Assembly: GCA_014801225.1 (NCBI GenBank)
Contig: JAAVEO010000041.1
Span: 1-38,905, forward strand
Direction of reading: 5' to 3'
DNA length: 38,905 bases
From: Bacteroides sp.
Lineage (GTDB): Bacteria > Bacteroidota > Bacteroidia > Bacteroidales > Muribaculaceae
Positions 9,425 to 17,204 of this stretch are shown in pieces; positions within the stretch are counted from its first letter, which is position 1, and every line of letters starts with the position of its first letter. The position numbers and the translations under genes were made by a program. The notes under the pieces are model-generated. The model saw nothing but the letters and a program-made list of their open reading frames with translations, did no database searches and was not told the DNA's origin.

Positions 9425-12400
9425 TCACTTTACTACAATCTTGAAGGTTTTGTCTTCTGCGACAACAATGTAAACACCAGCCGGTGCAGACTTGGTAAAG
9501 TTGTCGAGTGTGCCTTCATAAACATTTATTCCGGAAATATTAACTATTCGGACAATCTCATTATTTGCCGAAGCAGAGATTTCATTTACCGATGACTGTC
9601 CGGGAGCTTTGAAAGTTATCAGGAATCGACTTGCATCAGTTCCTACCTCTGCCTCAAACTCATATGAAGATTCCATAAGGTCAACATTAGAGCCAGTTTT
9701 AGTATCAGTCAATATGACAGACCAACCTTCCATGTTTCGGCCATTAAGTGAAATTGAATAAACGCCATCGGATGCTACACGAGTTCCGAGTGAGGCCACA
9801 CCGGATTCGAGCGGACGTTCGCAAATGTCATATTTAATATCTCCATCAACATATATTTCGACCCCTTGACATGATTCTGCGAAGAATTTGGACGCGTCTC
9901 GGTTAATTTCGTATGCCATCGAAGCTTCTTCATTCATGACGATTCGTGTGCGGTCATTATTGCCACAACCTTCAATATTGAAATTGAAGACACTACGTTG
10001 ATTGTCGGATGCACTTCTTGCAGGCGCATAATAAATTCCGGGAGTTGAATTATTATACTGTGTAGCATACATTGCTTCGCTATAGTGCATACGCCCCTCT
10101 ACACCAAACACCATTTGCTCTGCATCAAGCGGACGCTGGACAAAGAATGCTTCGTTAGGACGTAGGATAATGTCATCATCAACCGGTGAATAGGCTTGAT
10201 AGCTTGTACCACGCCACAATACTATTGGAGTGGTGAAATCATCCATAAGATAGTGCATATCATAGTAGCAAGGATATGGATTACCAACTAAGTTCCAAGA
10301 GCGGTTGTGAGCAAACTCAGCAGGATATTCCTCAAGTGGAACAATTACATTGTTGGATGTAAACAGCTTATTCTTTGTTACTGTATTGCGAGAAGGGAAC
10401 CGCACAACTGCGAGACGTGAATTGCCGTTTTCATTTGTAGTATTGTTGGCGGCTTGAATAATATATCCCTTGCCGGCCTCTAATACGCCGTCAGAGGGAA
10501 CTGTCTCCCAGTTGCTTGTTGTGCCATCTCCTGTTGCACGATTAATGCTATTATATTGTCGAATAACAAAATCAGTGTTGTTTAAACCATAAACATCTGA
10601 CATTTGAACATCATATTGGAACGAAATGAAATGCCATCGATTTTTCTCAAAACTGATGGAACATACAACGCTATCAGCACGCATATTTTCAGCATTGTTT
10701 ACCAATGTAGTTCTGTAATCAGTAGTGCTCGGTGACTGACGACGACCAAAACTATGATAAATTGTGAAAATACCGGCTGACAATGTTCCGTCGCCGCTTG
10801 CGGATAATTGACCGACATTGTCGTAGTGGGAACTTGAAGACGAGCCGTAATCAAGCGTCATATTGGGATTCTCTTGCAACACGGCATTATCTTCAGACAA
10901 GAGGTCAAACGTCATCGGACGATTGATATATATATTCTTGACCGGCTCGTTAAGCGGCTTCATTATGTAGAAATTGTTCCAATCGGCAGCGGCTCTATAT
11001 GCGTCAATTGCAAAAGGTGCAATATAAAGCGTACAATGGTTAAGATCAACGCCATATGTAAAGTCTCCATTTGTTGTTGGAGGAACAATAGCTTTGCATT
11101 TTACAGATGTGAGTGAAGAGCAGCCATCGAATATATCGTAACCGATAGATTGAAGAGTTGAAGGTAAAGTAATTTCAGGAATACGGGTGCAATTATTAAA
11201 CGCACCAGAACCGATAGAGGTTATACCTTCCGGAAGATTTATTGTTACGAGTGCAGTACACTGATTAAATGCATTATTACCTATGGAAGTTATTGTATTA
11301 GGAAGGGTAACCTTTGACAATCGTGTACAGTTTGAGAACACTGCGGAAGTGATTGTAGAAACGCCGTCCGGAATAACTGCTTCTCTAATGGCTGTGTTGT
11401 AGAATGCGCTTGAGCCTATTGAATATACTGATGACAAATCTGTAGGATTAAATTGACTGCAACCATAGAATGCATTCTGATTGATCACCCTAACCTTAGA
11501 TATGTCAAAATCAAAGAGTTTACTACAATTGTAGAATGCATAACTATCAATAGATGTAACACCGGGTGCTGACACTAACGAAAGAGCAGAACAATATCTA
11601 AAGGCATATTGCGGAATGCTCGTCAAGTGGTCCGGGAGATAAACCTCCATTAAGGTCGATTTACTTTCCAAGAAAGAATTGGGCAGACCGGTAAATTCAG
11701 CTTCACTTAGATCAAGTTTTTTGAGGCTCGTAAGATTATTAATATTCTGCAAGTCGGTAGTATTCAATGTGCCGGTAATCTTCACATACATTCCTAATGA
11801 CCAATCAGCATCTGTCATTTCAATATATGTCTGTGCAAATTCGCCCTTACGTCCTACATTGATTGTCATCCACTCAAATTCCCATCCTTCAGGAACTATA
11901 GCGGCACGATTCCAACTTGAATTATTTTCGTAATTTGTATAATATGACTGATTGCCAACATATACCGTCATATTCGAGGTTAGATTCCAATTTGTGCTTG
12001 GAACATCTCCTTGCATATGCAAATCCACGATTGGATTATACGACCAATTGACTCTAAGATTTGAATATGATTGAGGGATTATAATGGATTTCAATGAAGA
12101 GGCGTTCTGACACAAGCCACTGGTGTAACTTCCATCTTTACCAAAGTAACGAATATAATACCTACCGTCATCGGCAGGGGTTGTCACAGGCAGTTCAATA
12201 GATTCTTTTTCGGTAAAGATTTCTGTAATGTCATAATATCCGTTATATGTTGATATACCAAAATAGTCACCATCTTCTTCACCAGCGATTACCCAGTCAG
12301 AATTGGAAGCAATAGGATAATTCGGTTGTTCGTCTCCTACGAGTACACGTTTAAAACCATAATAAGTGTAGTTGCTACGAGTTGCCCCATATGGAATATG

Positions 12401-13516
12401 AAGATACATTTCCTCTACTCCGGACGGATTGATGTAGAAATTGCAGTTTGCCCCTATAAACAAATCATTAATTGCGGAACCAGTAAAGGACGCATACAAA
12501 CGACGTGCGGAAGACATATCAAGAGTCGTAAGATTTATAGCTCCACTCCAGTCCATTTGGCCATTGTACCCAAAATAATCTATTTGCTTAATGGTTTCGC
12601 CAAGTGTTATGTTAGCCGGTAGAGCAACTTCAGTGGCGGAAGTATTAATACCGGTTACATATAACGAACCATCATAATATAGACCTAATGTTGTCACTCC
12701 GTCAGCACATGTAACCGTATAAGTCCCATAACTAAACCCATTTAGACCTAAACCCGGAAGGTCATTTTCAGACGTCCATTCCTGTGCAATAGTGGTCTCA
12801 TATGAATAATAGAACTGGTTGTTCGTTGATGTAATCGTAGTTTCAGAAGAGCTATTGTTCACCAAGAAAGCAACCATTATAGCATAACCATCTTGAATTC
12901 CTGAAGCACTTACGTTGAAATCAGAAGTATACCCATTAGCTTCGTTAAGGATAACAGTTATGCTGTTAGCGATGTAGAGTCCATTTTCATTGTAATAGAC
13001 AATACAAGGGTAGACAGTTGCATCGCTATTGCCGGTAAGTGTCCCGGTAAATTGATATGTCTGTCCTCCTACGGCATACCATCCATAATTCCCATTTTCA
13101 TTGACGTTAGTGAAAATCTGATCCGAACTTCCAGAAAGAGAGAGAGTATTAGTCGAAGCATCGAAAGAGCCTCCATCATTTATCGGATAGATTTGGGTTG
13201 CAGTATTCCACAAATCAACGATAACCTCTTCTACATTACTTTGACGGGAGAATGCAGCTTTCCTAGTCATTTTTGCATCTAACGTTGCCACACGAGATGT
13301 CGTGCGATGTACCGACTCCTGATTGATTTGCATTCCATTCATAGGAATGCGAACCGAAGTGTTTCTTTCATTCGCTACCGTTGTAGATTTTATCTCAGTA
13401 GCCGGCACACTTGATCTATCAAATAGTGCCAATGAGCCTTTGCCTGTGGTGGCATAGGCAAGCGTACAGCAAATGAATGCCAAAAGCACGCTTAACGCTA
13501 TTAACGTCTTTTTCAT
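9425..13516 (-). CDS. BspA-type leucine-rich-repeat surface protein with T9SS sorting domain (1363 aa)
   Basis: The start at 13516 gives a clean signal peptide (KKTLIALSVLLAFICCTLAYA). Residues about 585-855 hold at least nine LRR_5/BspA repeats of the form F..C..L..V.LP..V.SIG..AF (for example ITSIGNNAFNQCTALVTINL), closed by CTLYIAPFAIDAYRAAADW. A very similar cap occurs in the downstream 2715-aa protein (CTVYVPASAIELYSNADYW). Residues about 870-1240 form a beta-rich region with the motif WNLVGNPYPCYYD. The last ~55 residues (VRIVNISGINVYEG ... GVYIVVAEDKTFKIVVK) match a T9SS type A sorting domain. BspA-like proteins are known as adhesins in oral and gut Bacteroidetes. It is the first gene of the minus-strand operon; 21 bp separate its stop from the next start. 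Its ATG lies 44 bp from the left inverted repeat of a putative invertible promoter, and no good promoter faces it in this assembly. Confidence 0.92.
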   Translation of the reverse strand: MKKTLIALSVLLAFICCTLAYATTGKGSLALFDRSSVPATEIKSTTVANERNTSVRIPMNGMQINQESVHRTTSRVATLDAKMTRKAAFSRQSNVEEVIVDLWNTATQIYPINDGGSFDASTNTLSLSGSSDQIFTNVNENGNYGWYAVGGQTYQFTGTLTGNSDATVYPCIVYYNENGLYIANSITVILNEANGYTSDFNVSASGIQDGYAIMVAFLVNNSSSETTITSTNNQFYYSYETTIAQEWTSENDLPGLGLNGFSYGTYTVTCADGVTTLGLYYDGSLYVTGINTSATEVALPANITLGETIKQIDYFGYNGQMDWSGAINLTTLDMSSARRLYASFTGSAINDLFIGANCNFYINPSGVEEMYLHIPYGATRSNYTYYGFKRVLVGDEQPNYPIASNSDWVIAGEEDGDYFGISTYNGYYDITEIFTEKESIELPVTTPADDGRYYIRYFGKDGSYTSGLCQNASSLKSIIIPQSYSNLRVNWSYNPIVDLHMQGDVPSTNWNLTSNMTVYVGNQSYYTNYENNSSWNRAAIVPEGWEFEWMTINVGRKGEFAQTYIEMTDADWSLGMYVKITGTLNTTDLQNINNLTSLKKLDLSEAEFTGLPNSFLESKSTLMEVYLPDHLTSIPQYAFRYCSALSLVSAPGVTSIDSYAFYNCSKLFDFDISKVRVINQNAFYGCSQFNPTDLSSVYSIGSSAFYNTAIREAVIPDGVSTITSAVFSNCTRLSKVTLPNTITSIGNNAFNQCTALVTINLPEGITSIGSGAFNNCTRIPEITLPSTLQSIGYDIFDGCSSLTSVKCKAIVPPTTNGDFTYGVDLNHCTLYIAPFAIDAYRAAADWNNFYIMKPLNEPVKNIYINRPMTFDLLSEDNAVLQENPNMTLDYGSSSSSHYDNVGQLSASGDGTLSAGIFTIYHSFGRRQSPSTTDYRTTLVNNAENMRADSVVCSISFEKNRWHFISFQYDVQMSDVYGLNNTDFVIRQYNSINRATGDGTTSNWETVPSDGVLEAGKGYIIQAANNTTNENGNSRLAVVRFPSRNTVTKNKLFTSNNVIVPLEEYPAEFAHNRSWNLVGNPYPCYYDMHYLMDDFTTPIVLWRGTSYQAYSPVDDDIILRPNEAFFVQRPLDAEQMVFGVEGRMHYSEAMYATQYNNSTPGIYYAPARSASDNQRSVFNFNIEGCGNNDRTRIVMNEEASMAYEINRDASKFFAESCQGVEIYVDGDIKYDICERPLESGVASLGTRVASDGVYSISLNGRNMEGWSVILTDTKTGSNVDLMESSYEFEAEVGTDASRFLITFKAPGQSSVNEISASANNEIVRIVNISGINVYEGTLDNFTKSAPAGVYIVVAEDKTFKIVVK

Positions 13517-13559
13517 TTGATGATTGAATTTAGTTGATTATTGTTGGTTCTCTCTGCTT

Positions 13560-13580
13560 AATATCTTTTAGTTAGAGATA
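13560..13580 (+). repeat. Left inverted repeat of the putative invertible segment
   Basis: The core 19 bp read TATCTTTTAGTTAGAGATA (13562-13580), and two further bases at 13560-13561 also match. It pairs as an inverted copy with 13762-13782, with one mismatch in 21. It sits 44 bp upstream of the ATG of the LRR surface protein gene. Confidence 0.85.
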
Positions 13581-13716
13581 TTGATTTATTATAATCATCT
13601 GAATATCAATCATTTAGACAATGCATGAACCAAAATTTGCTAAACAAATTACTCCGAAAACGATATAATATACCCTTCAAAACCGCCCTTTTCAAGAGGT
13701 GGAACACTCTGATATA

Positions 13717-13748
13717 TTTGGAGTTACTACTTTTTTATACTAACTTTG
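13717..13748 (+). promoter_or_regulatory. Bacteroides-type promoter inside the invertible segment, currently reading rightward
   Basis: TTTG at 13717-13720 (-33), a 20-bp spacer and TAACTTTG at 13741-13748 (-7, exact TAnnTTTG). The start of transcription should lie near 13755, just before the right inverted repeat. On the opposite strand of the segment only near-matches face the surface-protein operon (a 7-bp TAATTTG and an AAATTTTG), so leftward transcription in this orientation looks weak but is not excluded. Confidence 0.82.
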
Positions 13749-13761
13749 CACCAGACTTTAG

Positions 13762-13782
13762 TATCTCTAACTAAGAGATATT
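13762..13782 (-). repeat. Right inverted repeat of the putative invertible segment
   Basis: The plus strand reads TATCTCTAACTAAGAGATA (13762-13780), a perfect 7-bp palindrome around AACTA; two more bases extend the match to the left copy. The reverse complement is TATCTCTTAGTTAGAGATA, identical to the left copy except for one base. The two repeats start exactly 200 bp apart when the matching arms are aligned. Confidence 0.85.
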
Positions 13783-14025
13783 GATATATTTTAAACAATT
13801 TTGGTATCTTGGATACGATTTTTGACCATTTGGCGCAAATATTAGGATATTTCATTAGGTTTGAGAAAAATACTTCGGATAGCTAAAGAAATAGAAAAAT
13901 AGGTATGATTTTGAAATTTTGTGAAGAGATACACGAGAATCAATAGGATTTGGGAGGGGAAATACAATATCGGGGAAGGTGAGGCGTTATGTAGATGTAA
14001 CCTCTTAAAATCCCCTCAGACGCCT

Positions 14026-14181
14026 ATGACAAAAGACTCTACTTCATTAGAACAATCAAACGACGTGACTATAACTAATATGAAAACTCCTAAGACTTCA
14101 ACTTTGAGTTATATCCGTCAGTTCGCGAGAGTTTATTATACTCTGAATGGCACGTCTTTCTGTGTCATGATTGCGAATTGA
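14026..14181 (+). CDS. Possible 51-aa small protein downstream of the invertible promoter
   Basis: The frame opens with ATG at 14026 (MTKDSTSLEQSNDV...) and ends with ...SYIRQFARVYYTLNG then TSFCVMIAN. A shorter start at 14080 would give 33 residues beginning MKTPKTSTLSYIRQ. A GTG at 13921 would extend it to 86 aa, but the added part looks non-coding. The stretch YIRQFARVY with a terminal aliphatic-A-N reminds me of short Bacteroidales peptides of unknown function; this is from memory and unchecked. It lies about 270 nt downstream of the rightward promoter in the invertible segment, has a weaker -7-like box (TAGGTTTG, 13856-13863, TTTG 23 bp upstream), and is followed at once by two hairpins. 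No function is assigned. Confidence 0.5.
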   Translation: MTKDSTSLEQSNDVTITNMKTPKTSTLSYIRQFARVYYTLNGTSFCVMIAN

Positions 14182-14187
14182 GATGAC

Positions 14188-14218
14188 TATTGTTTCAGAT
14201 AACATGTGCGAAACAATA
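14188..14218 (+). other. Hairpin directly after the small ORF
   Basis: A perfect 9-bp inverted repeat, TATTGTTTC (14188-14196) and GAAACAATA (14210-14218), with a 13-nt loop. It lies 7 bp after the stop codon and immediately before a stronger hairpin, so both may act together on the end of the rightward transcript. Confidence 0.6.
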
Positions 14219-14220
14219 AC

Positions 14221-14254
14221 TGAGGCTCGAACTTTCAATGAAGTTCGGGCCTCA
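14221..14254 (+). terminator. Strong hairpin terminator for the rightward unit
   Basis: A 13-bp stem, TGAGGCTCGAACT (14221-14233) with AGTTCGGGCCTCA (14242-14254), contains a single G-T wobble and an 8-nt loop, followed by AATTAATTT. It lies between the small ORF and the convergent yraN gene, so it would end the rightward transcript and may also protect against read-through from the nadC-yraN operon. Confidence 0.75.
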
Positions 14255-14324
14255 ATTAATTTCCAGCAACGCTGTCTATCCGAATGAAAGAGAAAGCCGT
14301 CAATCGGATTATAGCGAAGAGTGT

Positions 14325-14702
14325 CTATCGGGTGAAGAGAGGGGAATAGAAAGCGTCGGGAATATGCTCTATGGTGTAGGAGTCGGGAGTGCCCGTAATC
14401 GCTATGATGTCATAGCGATGACTGAAGTCATCTTCCAAATCCTGCATATAGGCATCGGCCGTACGCACCATCATACGTATCTTCTTACCATCGACAGCAT
14501 CTATCGGATCTTCGGCATTTCCCGAACGGGCCTTGACTTCCACAAAGACGATAACTTTTCCATGCTGGGCGATAAGGTCGACTTCCCGCCGGCGACCATT
14601 GCCGCTCCGATAGTTATTCTCACGGATGGCATAACCTTGGGCTACAAGATAATCGCAGGCAATCTGCTCCGCCTCATTGCCCCAATCGTTGTTGCGAGCC
14701 AT
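14325..14702 (-). CDS. yraN: YraN family (UPF0102) nuclease-fold protein
   Basis: At 125 aa it has the usual YraN length. The pattern NDWGNEAEQIACDYLVAQGY, then NNYRSGNGRRREVDLIA and VFVEVKAR, gives the restriction-endonuclease-like core (Glu, Asp, then E-x-K). The cellular role of the family is not settled. The start is the ATG at 14702-14700, which overlaps the stop of nadC by one base (TGATG), so translation is probably coupled. Confidence 0.9.
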   Translation of the reverse strand: MARNNDWGNEAEQIACDYLVAQGYAIRENNYRSGNGRRREVDLIAQHGKVIVFVEVKARSGNAEDPIDAVDGKKIRMMVRTADAYMQDLEDDFSHRYDIIAITGTPDSYTIEHIPDAFYSPLFTR

Positions 14703-15553
14703 CAGAATGCCTTGAAAGACATATCAAGACCTTTCACACTGTGGGTAAGCGCTCCCACAGAGATGAAGTCGACTCCCGTCTCTCCATAGGCACGGAGAGT
14801 ATCGAAAGTAATACCGCCGGATGATTCTGTCTCCACTTTTCCATCCACAAGTTTCACGGCTTCTTTGGTCAGTTCGGGGGTGAAGTTGTCAAACATGATA
14901 CGGTCTACCCCTCCCATAGCGAGCACCTTACGTATATCATCGAGGTTTCTTACCTCTACCTCTATCTTCAGATCCTCCTTACCATTGGCCTTGCAGTATT
15001 CGCGGGCACGCTCCACCGCTTTCTCAATGCCACCGGCGAAATCGATATGATTATCCTTGATAAGGATCATATCGAAGAGACCGATACGATGATTTACACC
15101 TCCGCCAATCTTCACCGCTTCTTTCTCGAGCATACGCATGCCGGGAGTGGTCTTGCGAGTGTCGAGCACACGGGTATGGAGCCCTTTGAGCTCGTCAGCA
15201 TAACGGCGAGTCATTGTGGCCACACCGCTCATGCGCTGCATAATATTGAGCATGGTACGCTCCGCGATGAGAAGAGAGCGAACGGGTCCCTCGGCTGTGA
15301 AAGCCACATCACCGGGATTAACTTCCGCTCCATCCTCAATCATCACCTCCATCTTGATGGAGGGATCAAGATATTCAAACACCTTACGTGCCACTTCCAC
15401 ACCGGCCAGGATACCTTTCTCCTTGATGATAAGGCGAGAACGTCCCATCGCGTCGGCGGGGATTGTAGACATAGTGGTATGGTCACCGTCGCCGAGGTCT
15501 TCGGCAAATGCAAGCTCAAGAAGCTCGTCGATCAATTCGTCTCTTGTCTTCAT
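14702..15553 (-). CDS. nadC: Nicotinate-nucleotide diphosphorylase (carboxylating)
   Basis: This enzyme converts quinolinate and PRPP to nicotinate mononucleotide, CO2 and pyrophosphate in de novo NAD synthesis. Family motifs seen are EDLGDGDHTT near the start, RVLDTRKTTPGMR, the substrate-site region NHRIGLFDMILIKDNH, and GVDRIMFDNFTPE. The frame is open upstream to 15598, but the ATG at 15553 (MKTRDELIDELLELAF) matches the family N-terminus and gives a normal length of 283 aa. It is the first gene of a two-gene unit with yraN, and it diverges from rlmH. Confidence 0.95.
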   Translation of the reverse strand: MKTRDELIDELLELAFAEDLGDGDHTTMSTIPADAMGRSRLIIKEKGILAGVEVARKVFEYLDPSIKMEVMIEDGAEVNPGDVAFTAEGPVRSLLIAERTMLNIMQRMSGVATMTRRYADELKGLHTRVLDTRKTTPGMRMLEKEAVKIGGGVNHRIGLFDMILIKDNHIDFAGGIEKAVERAREYCKANGKEDLKIEVEVRNLDDIRKVLAMGGVDRIMFDNFTPELTKEAVKLVDGKVETESSGGITFDTLRAYGETGVDFISVGALTHSVKGLDMSFKAF

Positions 15554-15623
15554 ATCTAATATTTTGGGCTTTACAATGGTGACAATAACGTACACCATGA
15601 AAGCTGACTTGATTATTTTTTAT

Positions 15624-15631
15624 AATTTTGC
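15624..15631 (+). promoter_or_regulatory. -7 promoter box upstream of rlmH
   Basis: TAATTTTG is an exact TAnnTTTG box about 80 bp before the rlmH ATG. No good -33 TTTG is seen at the right distance, so only the -7 element is supported. Confidence 0.6.
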
Positions 15632-15710
15632 AGAGGATAAAGAGATCGAGAGTTTCCCCTTCGATTCTCCCCTACCTCAGGTCAATAACATTTTTATATA
15701 CTTCACCAAT

Positions 15711-16184
15711 ATGGATATAGAACTCCTTACAGTAGGAAAAACCACTATAAAATTCGTGGCTGATGCAATTGCCGAGTATGAGAAGCGTCTCAAACGCTAC
15801 ATACCTTATAAAATCACATCACTACCCGATGTAAAGAACGCCAAAAGCCTCACCGAAGAGAAGCAGAAACAGGCCGAGGGGGAGCTGATTCTTTCGCGCC
15901 TGACGCAATCCGATTATGTGGTGCTCCTTGACGAACATGGGAAGGAATTCACTTCTATGGAATTCGCGACTTATCTTCAGAAGCAAATGCTTGCCGGACG
16001 AAAGCGTACCGTATTCATAGTGGGCGGTCCTTACGGATTTTCGGAAGAGGTATATGCCCGCGCCGACGGTAAGATCTCACTTTCGCGAATGACCTTCAAC
16101 CATGAGATGGTAAGAGCTTTCTTTACGGAGCAGGTGTATCGCGCGATGACGATTCTCCGCGGCGAACCTTATCATCATGAATAA
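15711..16184 (+). CDS. rlmH: 23S rRNA (pseudouridine1915-N3)-methyltransferase RlmH
   Basis: At 157 aa it has the standard RlmH length. It begins MDIELLTVGKT and ends with the SPOUT-family SAM-binding knot (FIVGGPYGFSEEV, KISLSRMTFNHEMVR, FFTEQVYRAMTILRGEPYHH), all diagnostic. It methylates pseudouridine 1915 in helix 69 of the large subunit. The frame is open far upstream, but that part is antisense to nadC; the ATG at 15711 follows a good -7 box and matches the family start. Confidence 0.95.
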   Translation: MDIELLTVGKTTIKFVADAIAEYEKRLKRYIPYKITSLPDVKNAKSLTEEKQKQAEGELILSRLTQSDYVVLLDEHGKEFTSMEFATYLQKQMLAGRKRTVFIVGGPYGFSEEVYARADGKISLSRMTFNHEMVRAFFTEQVYRAMTILRGEPYHHE

Positions 16185-16233
16185 CATGACAAAAGGAGCT
16201 CACAGGCCTTTATATCCTTTGGTGGAGAGCTTC

Positions 16234-17190
16234 TCAGTCAAGATACCGGCTGAGAATCTTTCCATACTCATCGATGCGACGGTCGCGGAAGAAAGGCCAC
16301 CATTGGCGCACATTCTCCGTACGTGAGCGGTCGATATCCACGACTGCCTCGCATGCGCTGGCATCGGGAGCCTTGAAGAGGAACTCCCCCTGCGGACCGG
16401 CCACGAAGCTTGTGCCCCAGAAATCAATACCGGAAGTGGCACCCGAAGGATCTTCCTCAAACCCGCAACGATTTACACTGATAACGGGGATACCGTTGGC
16501 CACGGCATGGCTTCGCTGTATTGTGACCCACGCATCGCGCTGGCGTGCTTTCTCATCGGAAGGATCATCAGGATTCCACCCTATCGCCGTGGGATAGATA
16601 AGCATCTCGGCTCCTCGGAGAGCCATGAGACGCGCAGCCTCCGGATACCATTGGTCCCAGCACACGAGCACCCCGAGACGTCCTACAGAGGTATCGATAG
16701 GTTCGAAACCTAGATCACCCGGTGTGAAATAGAATTTTTCATAGAAACCGGGATCATCGGGAATATGCATCTTACGGTATTTTCCGGCAATGGAGCCATC
16801 GGTATCAAATACTATAGCGGTATTATGATACAGCCCCGGGGCACGGCGCTCGAAAGCACTCGTGACGAGCACTACATTGTTAGCGGCGGCTACCTCCGAG
16901 TAGAAATCGGTGAAATCTCCGGGAATGGATGTAGCGTAGCGGAAATTCTCCACATCCTCCGTCTGACAGAAATATGGAGAATCATGCAACTCCGAGAGCA
17001 CTATCAGGCGTGCTCCCTCAGCGGCCAGATTCTCGATAGAAGAGAGATTCCGACGACGGTTGTACTCAATATCATCGGAGAAAGAGCGCTGCACGATTCC
17101 CACTTTCAGAGTATCAGGCCCCACACTTCTCCCCTCTCTCTCCACAGGAGGAGTATCGGAGAGGTCGTATCTATTTTCGTTCATATCCAT
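16234..17190 (-). CDS. aguB: N-carbamoylputrescine amidohydrolase
   Basis: A 318-aa protein of the nitrilase superfamily. The catalytic triad is visible: Glu67 (LSELHDSPYF), Lys140 (KYRKMHIPDDPGFYEKFYF) and Cys177 (LVCWDQWYPEAAR). The pattern CWDQWYPE with FTPGD is typical of the AguB group, which hydrolyses N-carbamoylputrescine to putrescine, ammonia and CO2. It begins 14 bp after aguA on the same strand, so the pair forms an operon. The first 25 residues are a little longer than usual; ATGs at 17190 and 17184 are equivalent choices. It is convergent with rlmH, with only about 50 bp between and no convincing terminator. Confidence 0.93.
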   Translation of the reverse strand: MDMNENRYDLSDTPPVEREGRSVGPDTLKVGIVQRSFSDDIEYNRRRNLSSIENLAAEGARLIVLSELHDSPYFCQTEDVENFRYATSIPGDFTDFYSEVAAANNVVLVTSAFERRAPGLYHNTAIVFDTDGSIAGKYRKMHIPDDPGFYEKFYFTPGDLGFEPIDTSVGRLGVLVCWDQWYPEAARLMALRGAEMLIYPTAIGWNPDDPSDEKARQRDAWVTIQRSHAVANGIPVISVNRCGFEEDPSGATSGIDFWGTSFVAGPQGEFLFKAPDASACEAVVDIDRSRTENVRQWWPFFRDRRIDEYGKILSRYLD

Positions 17191-17204
17191 TTTATTATCA
17201 ATTA

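Larger units (their letters stand above)
13560..13782. other. Putative invertible promoter segment (phase-variation switch), assembled in the OFF orientation for the surface-protein operon
   Basis: A 181-bp AT-rich segment (13581-13761) is flanked by 21-bp inverted repeats that differ at one base. Read on the plus strand, both repeats have the same arms (TATCT at the left, AGAGATA at the right), while the central core is TTAGTTA in the left copy and TAACTAA in the right copy. That is the expected layout for site-specific inversion: symmetric recombinase-binding arms around an asymmetric crossover core in opposite orientation. The segment holds a strong Bacteroides-type promoter at 13717-13748 pointing right. 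Flipping it (x becomes 27342 - x) would place the -7 box at 13601-13594 on the minus strand, pointing at the ATG at 13516 with a leader of about 70 nt. Known parallels are the invertible promoters of Bacteroides capsule and surface loci. No invertase gene is in the window. The inversion itself is inference. Confidence 0.78.

Noticed and set aside
13921..14025. A GTG-started extension of the small ORF to 86 aa
   Set aside because: The added 35 residues look like random translation; the ATG at 14026 or 14080 is more plausible.
13517..14324. A recombinase or transposase gene beside the inverted repeats
   Set aside because: No frame of sufficient length exists in this gap and none of the neighbouring genes has recombinase motifs; any invertase must be encoded elsewhere.
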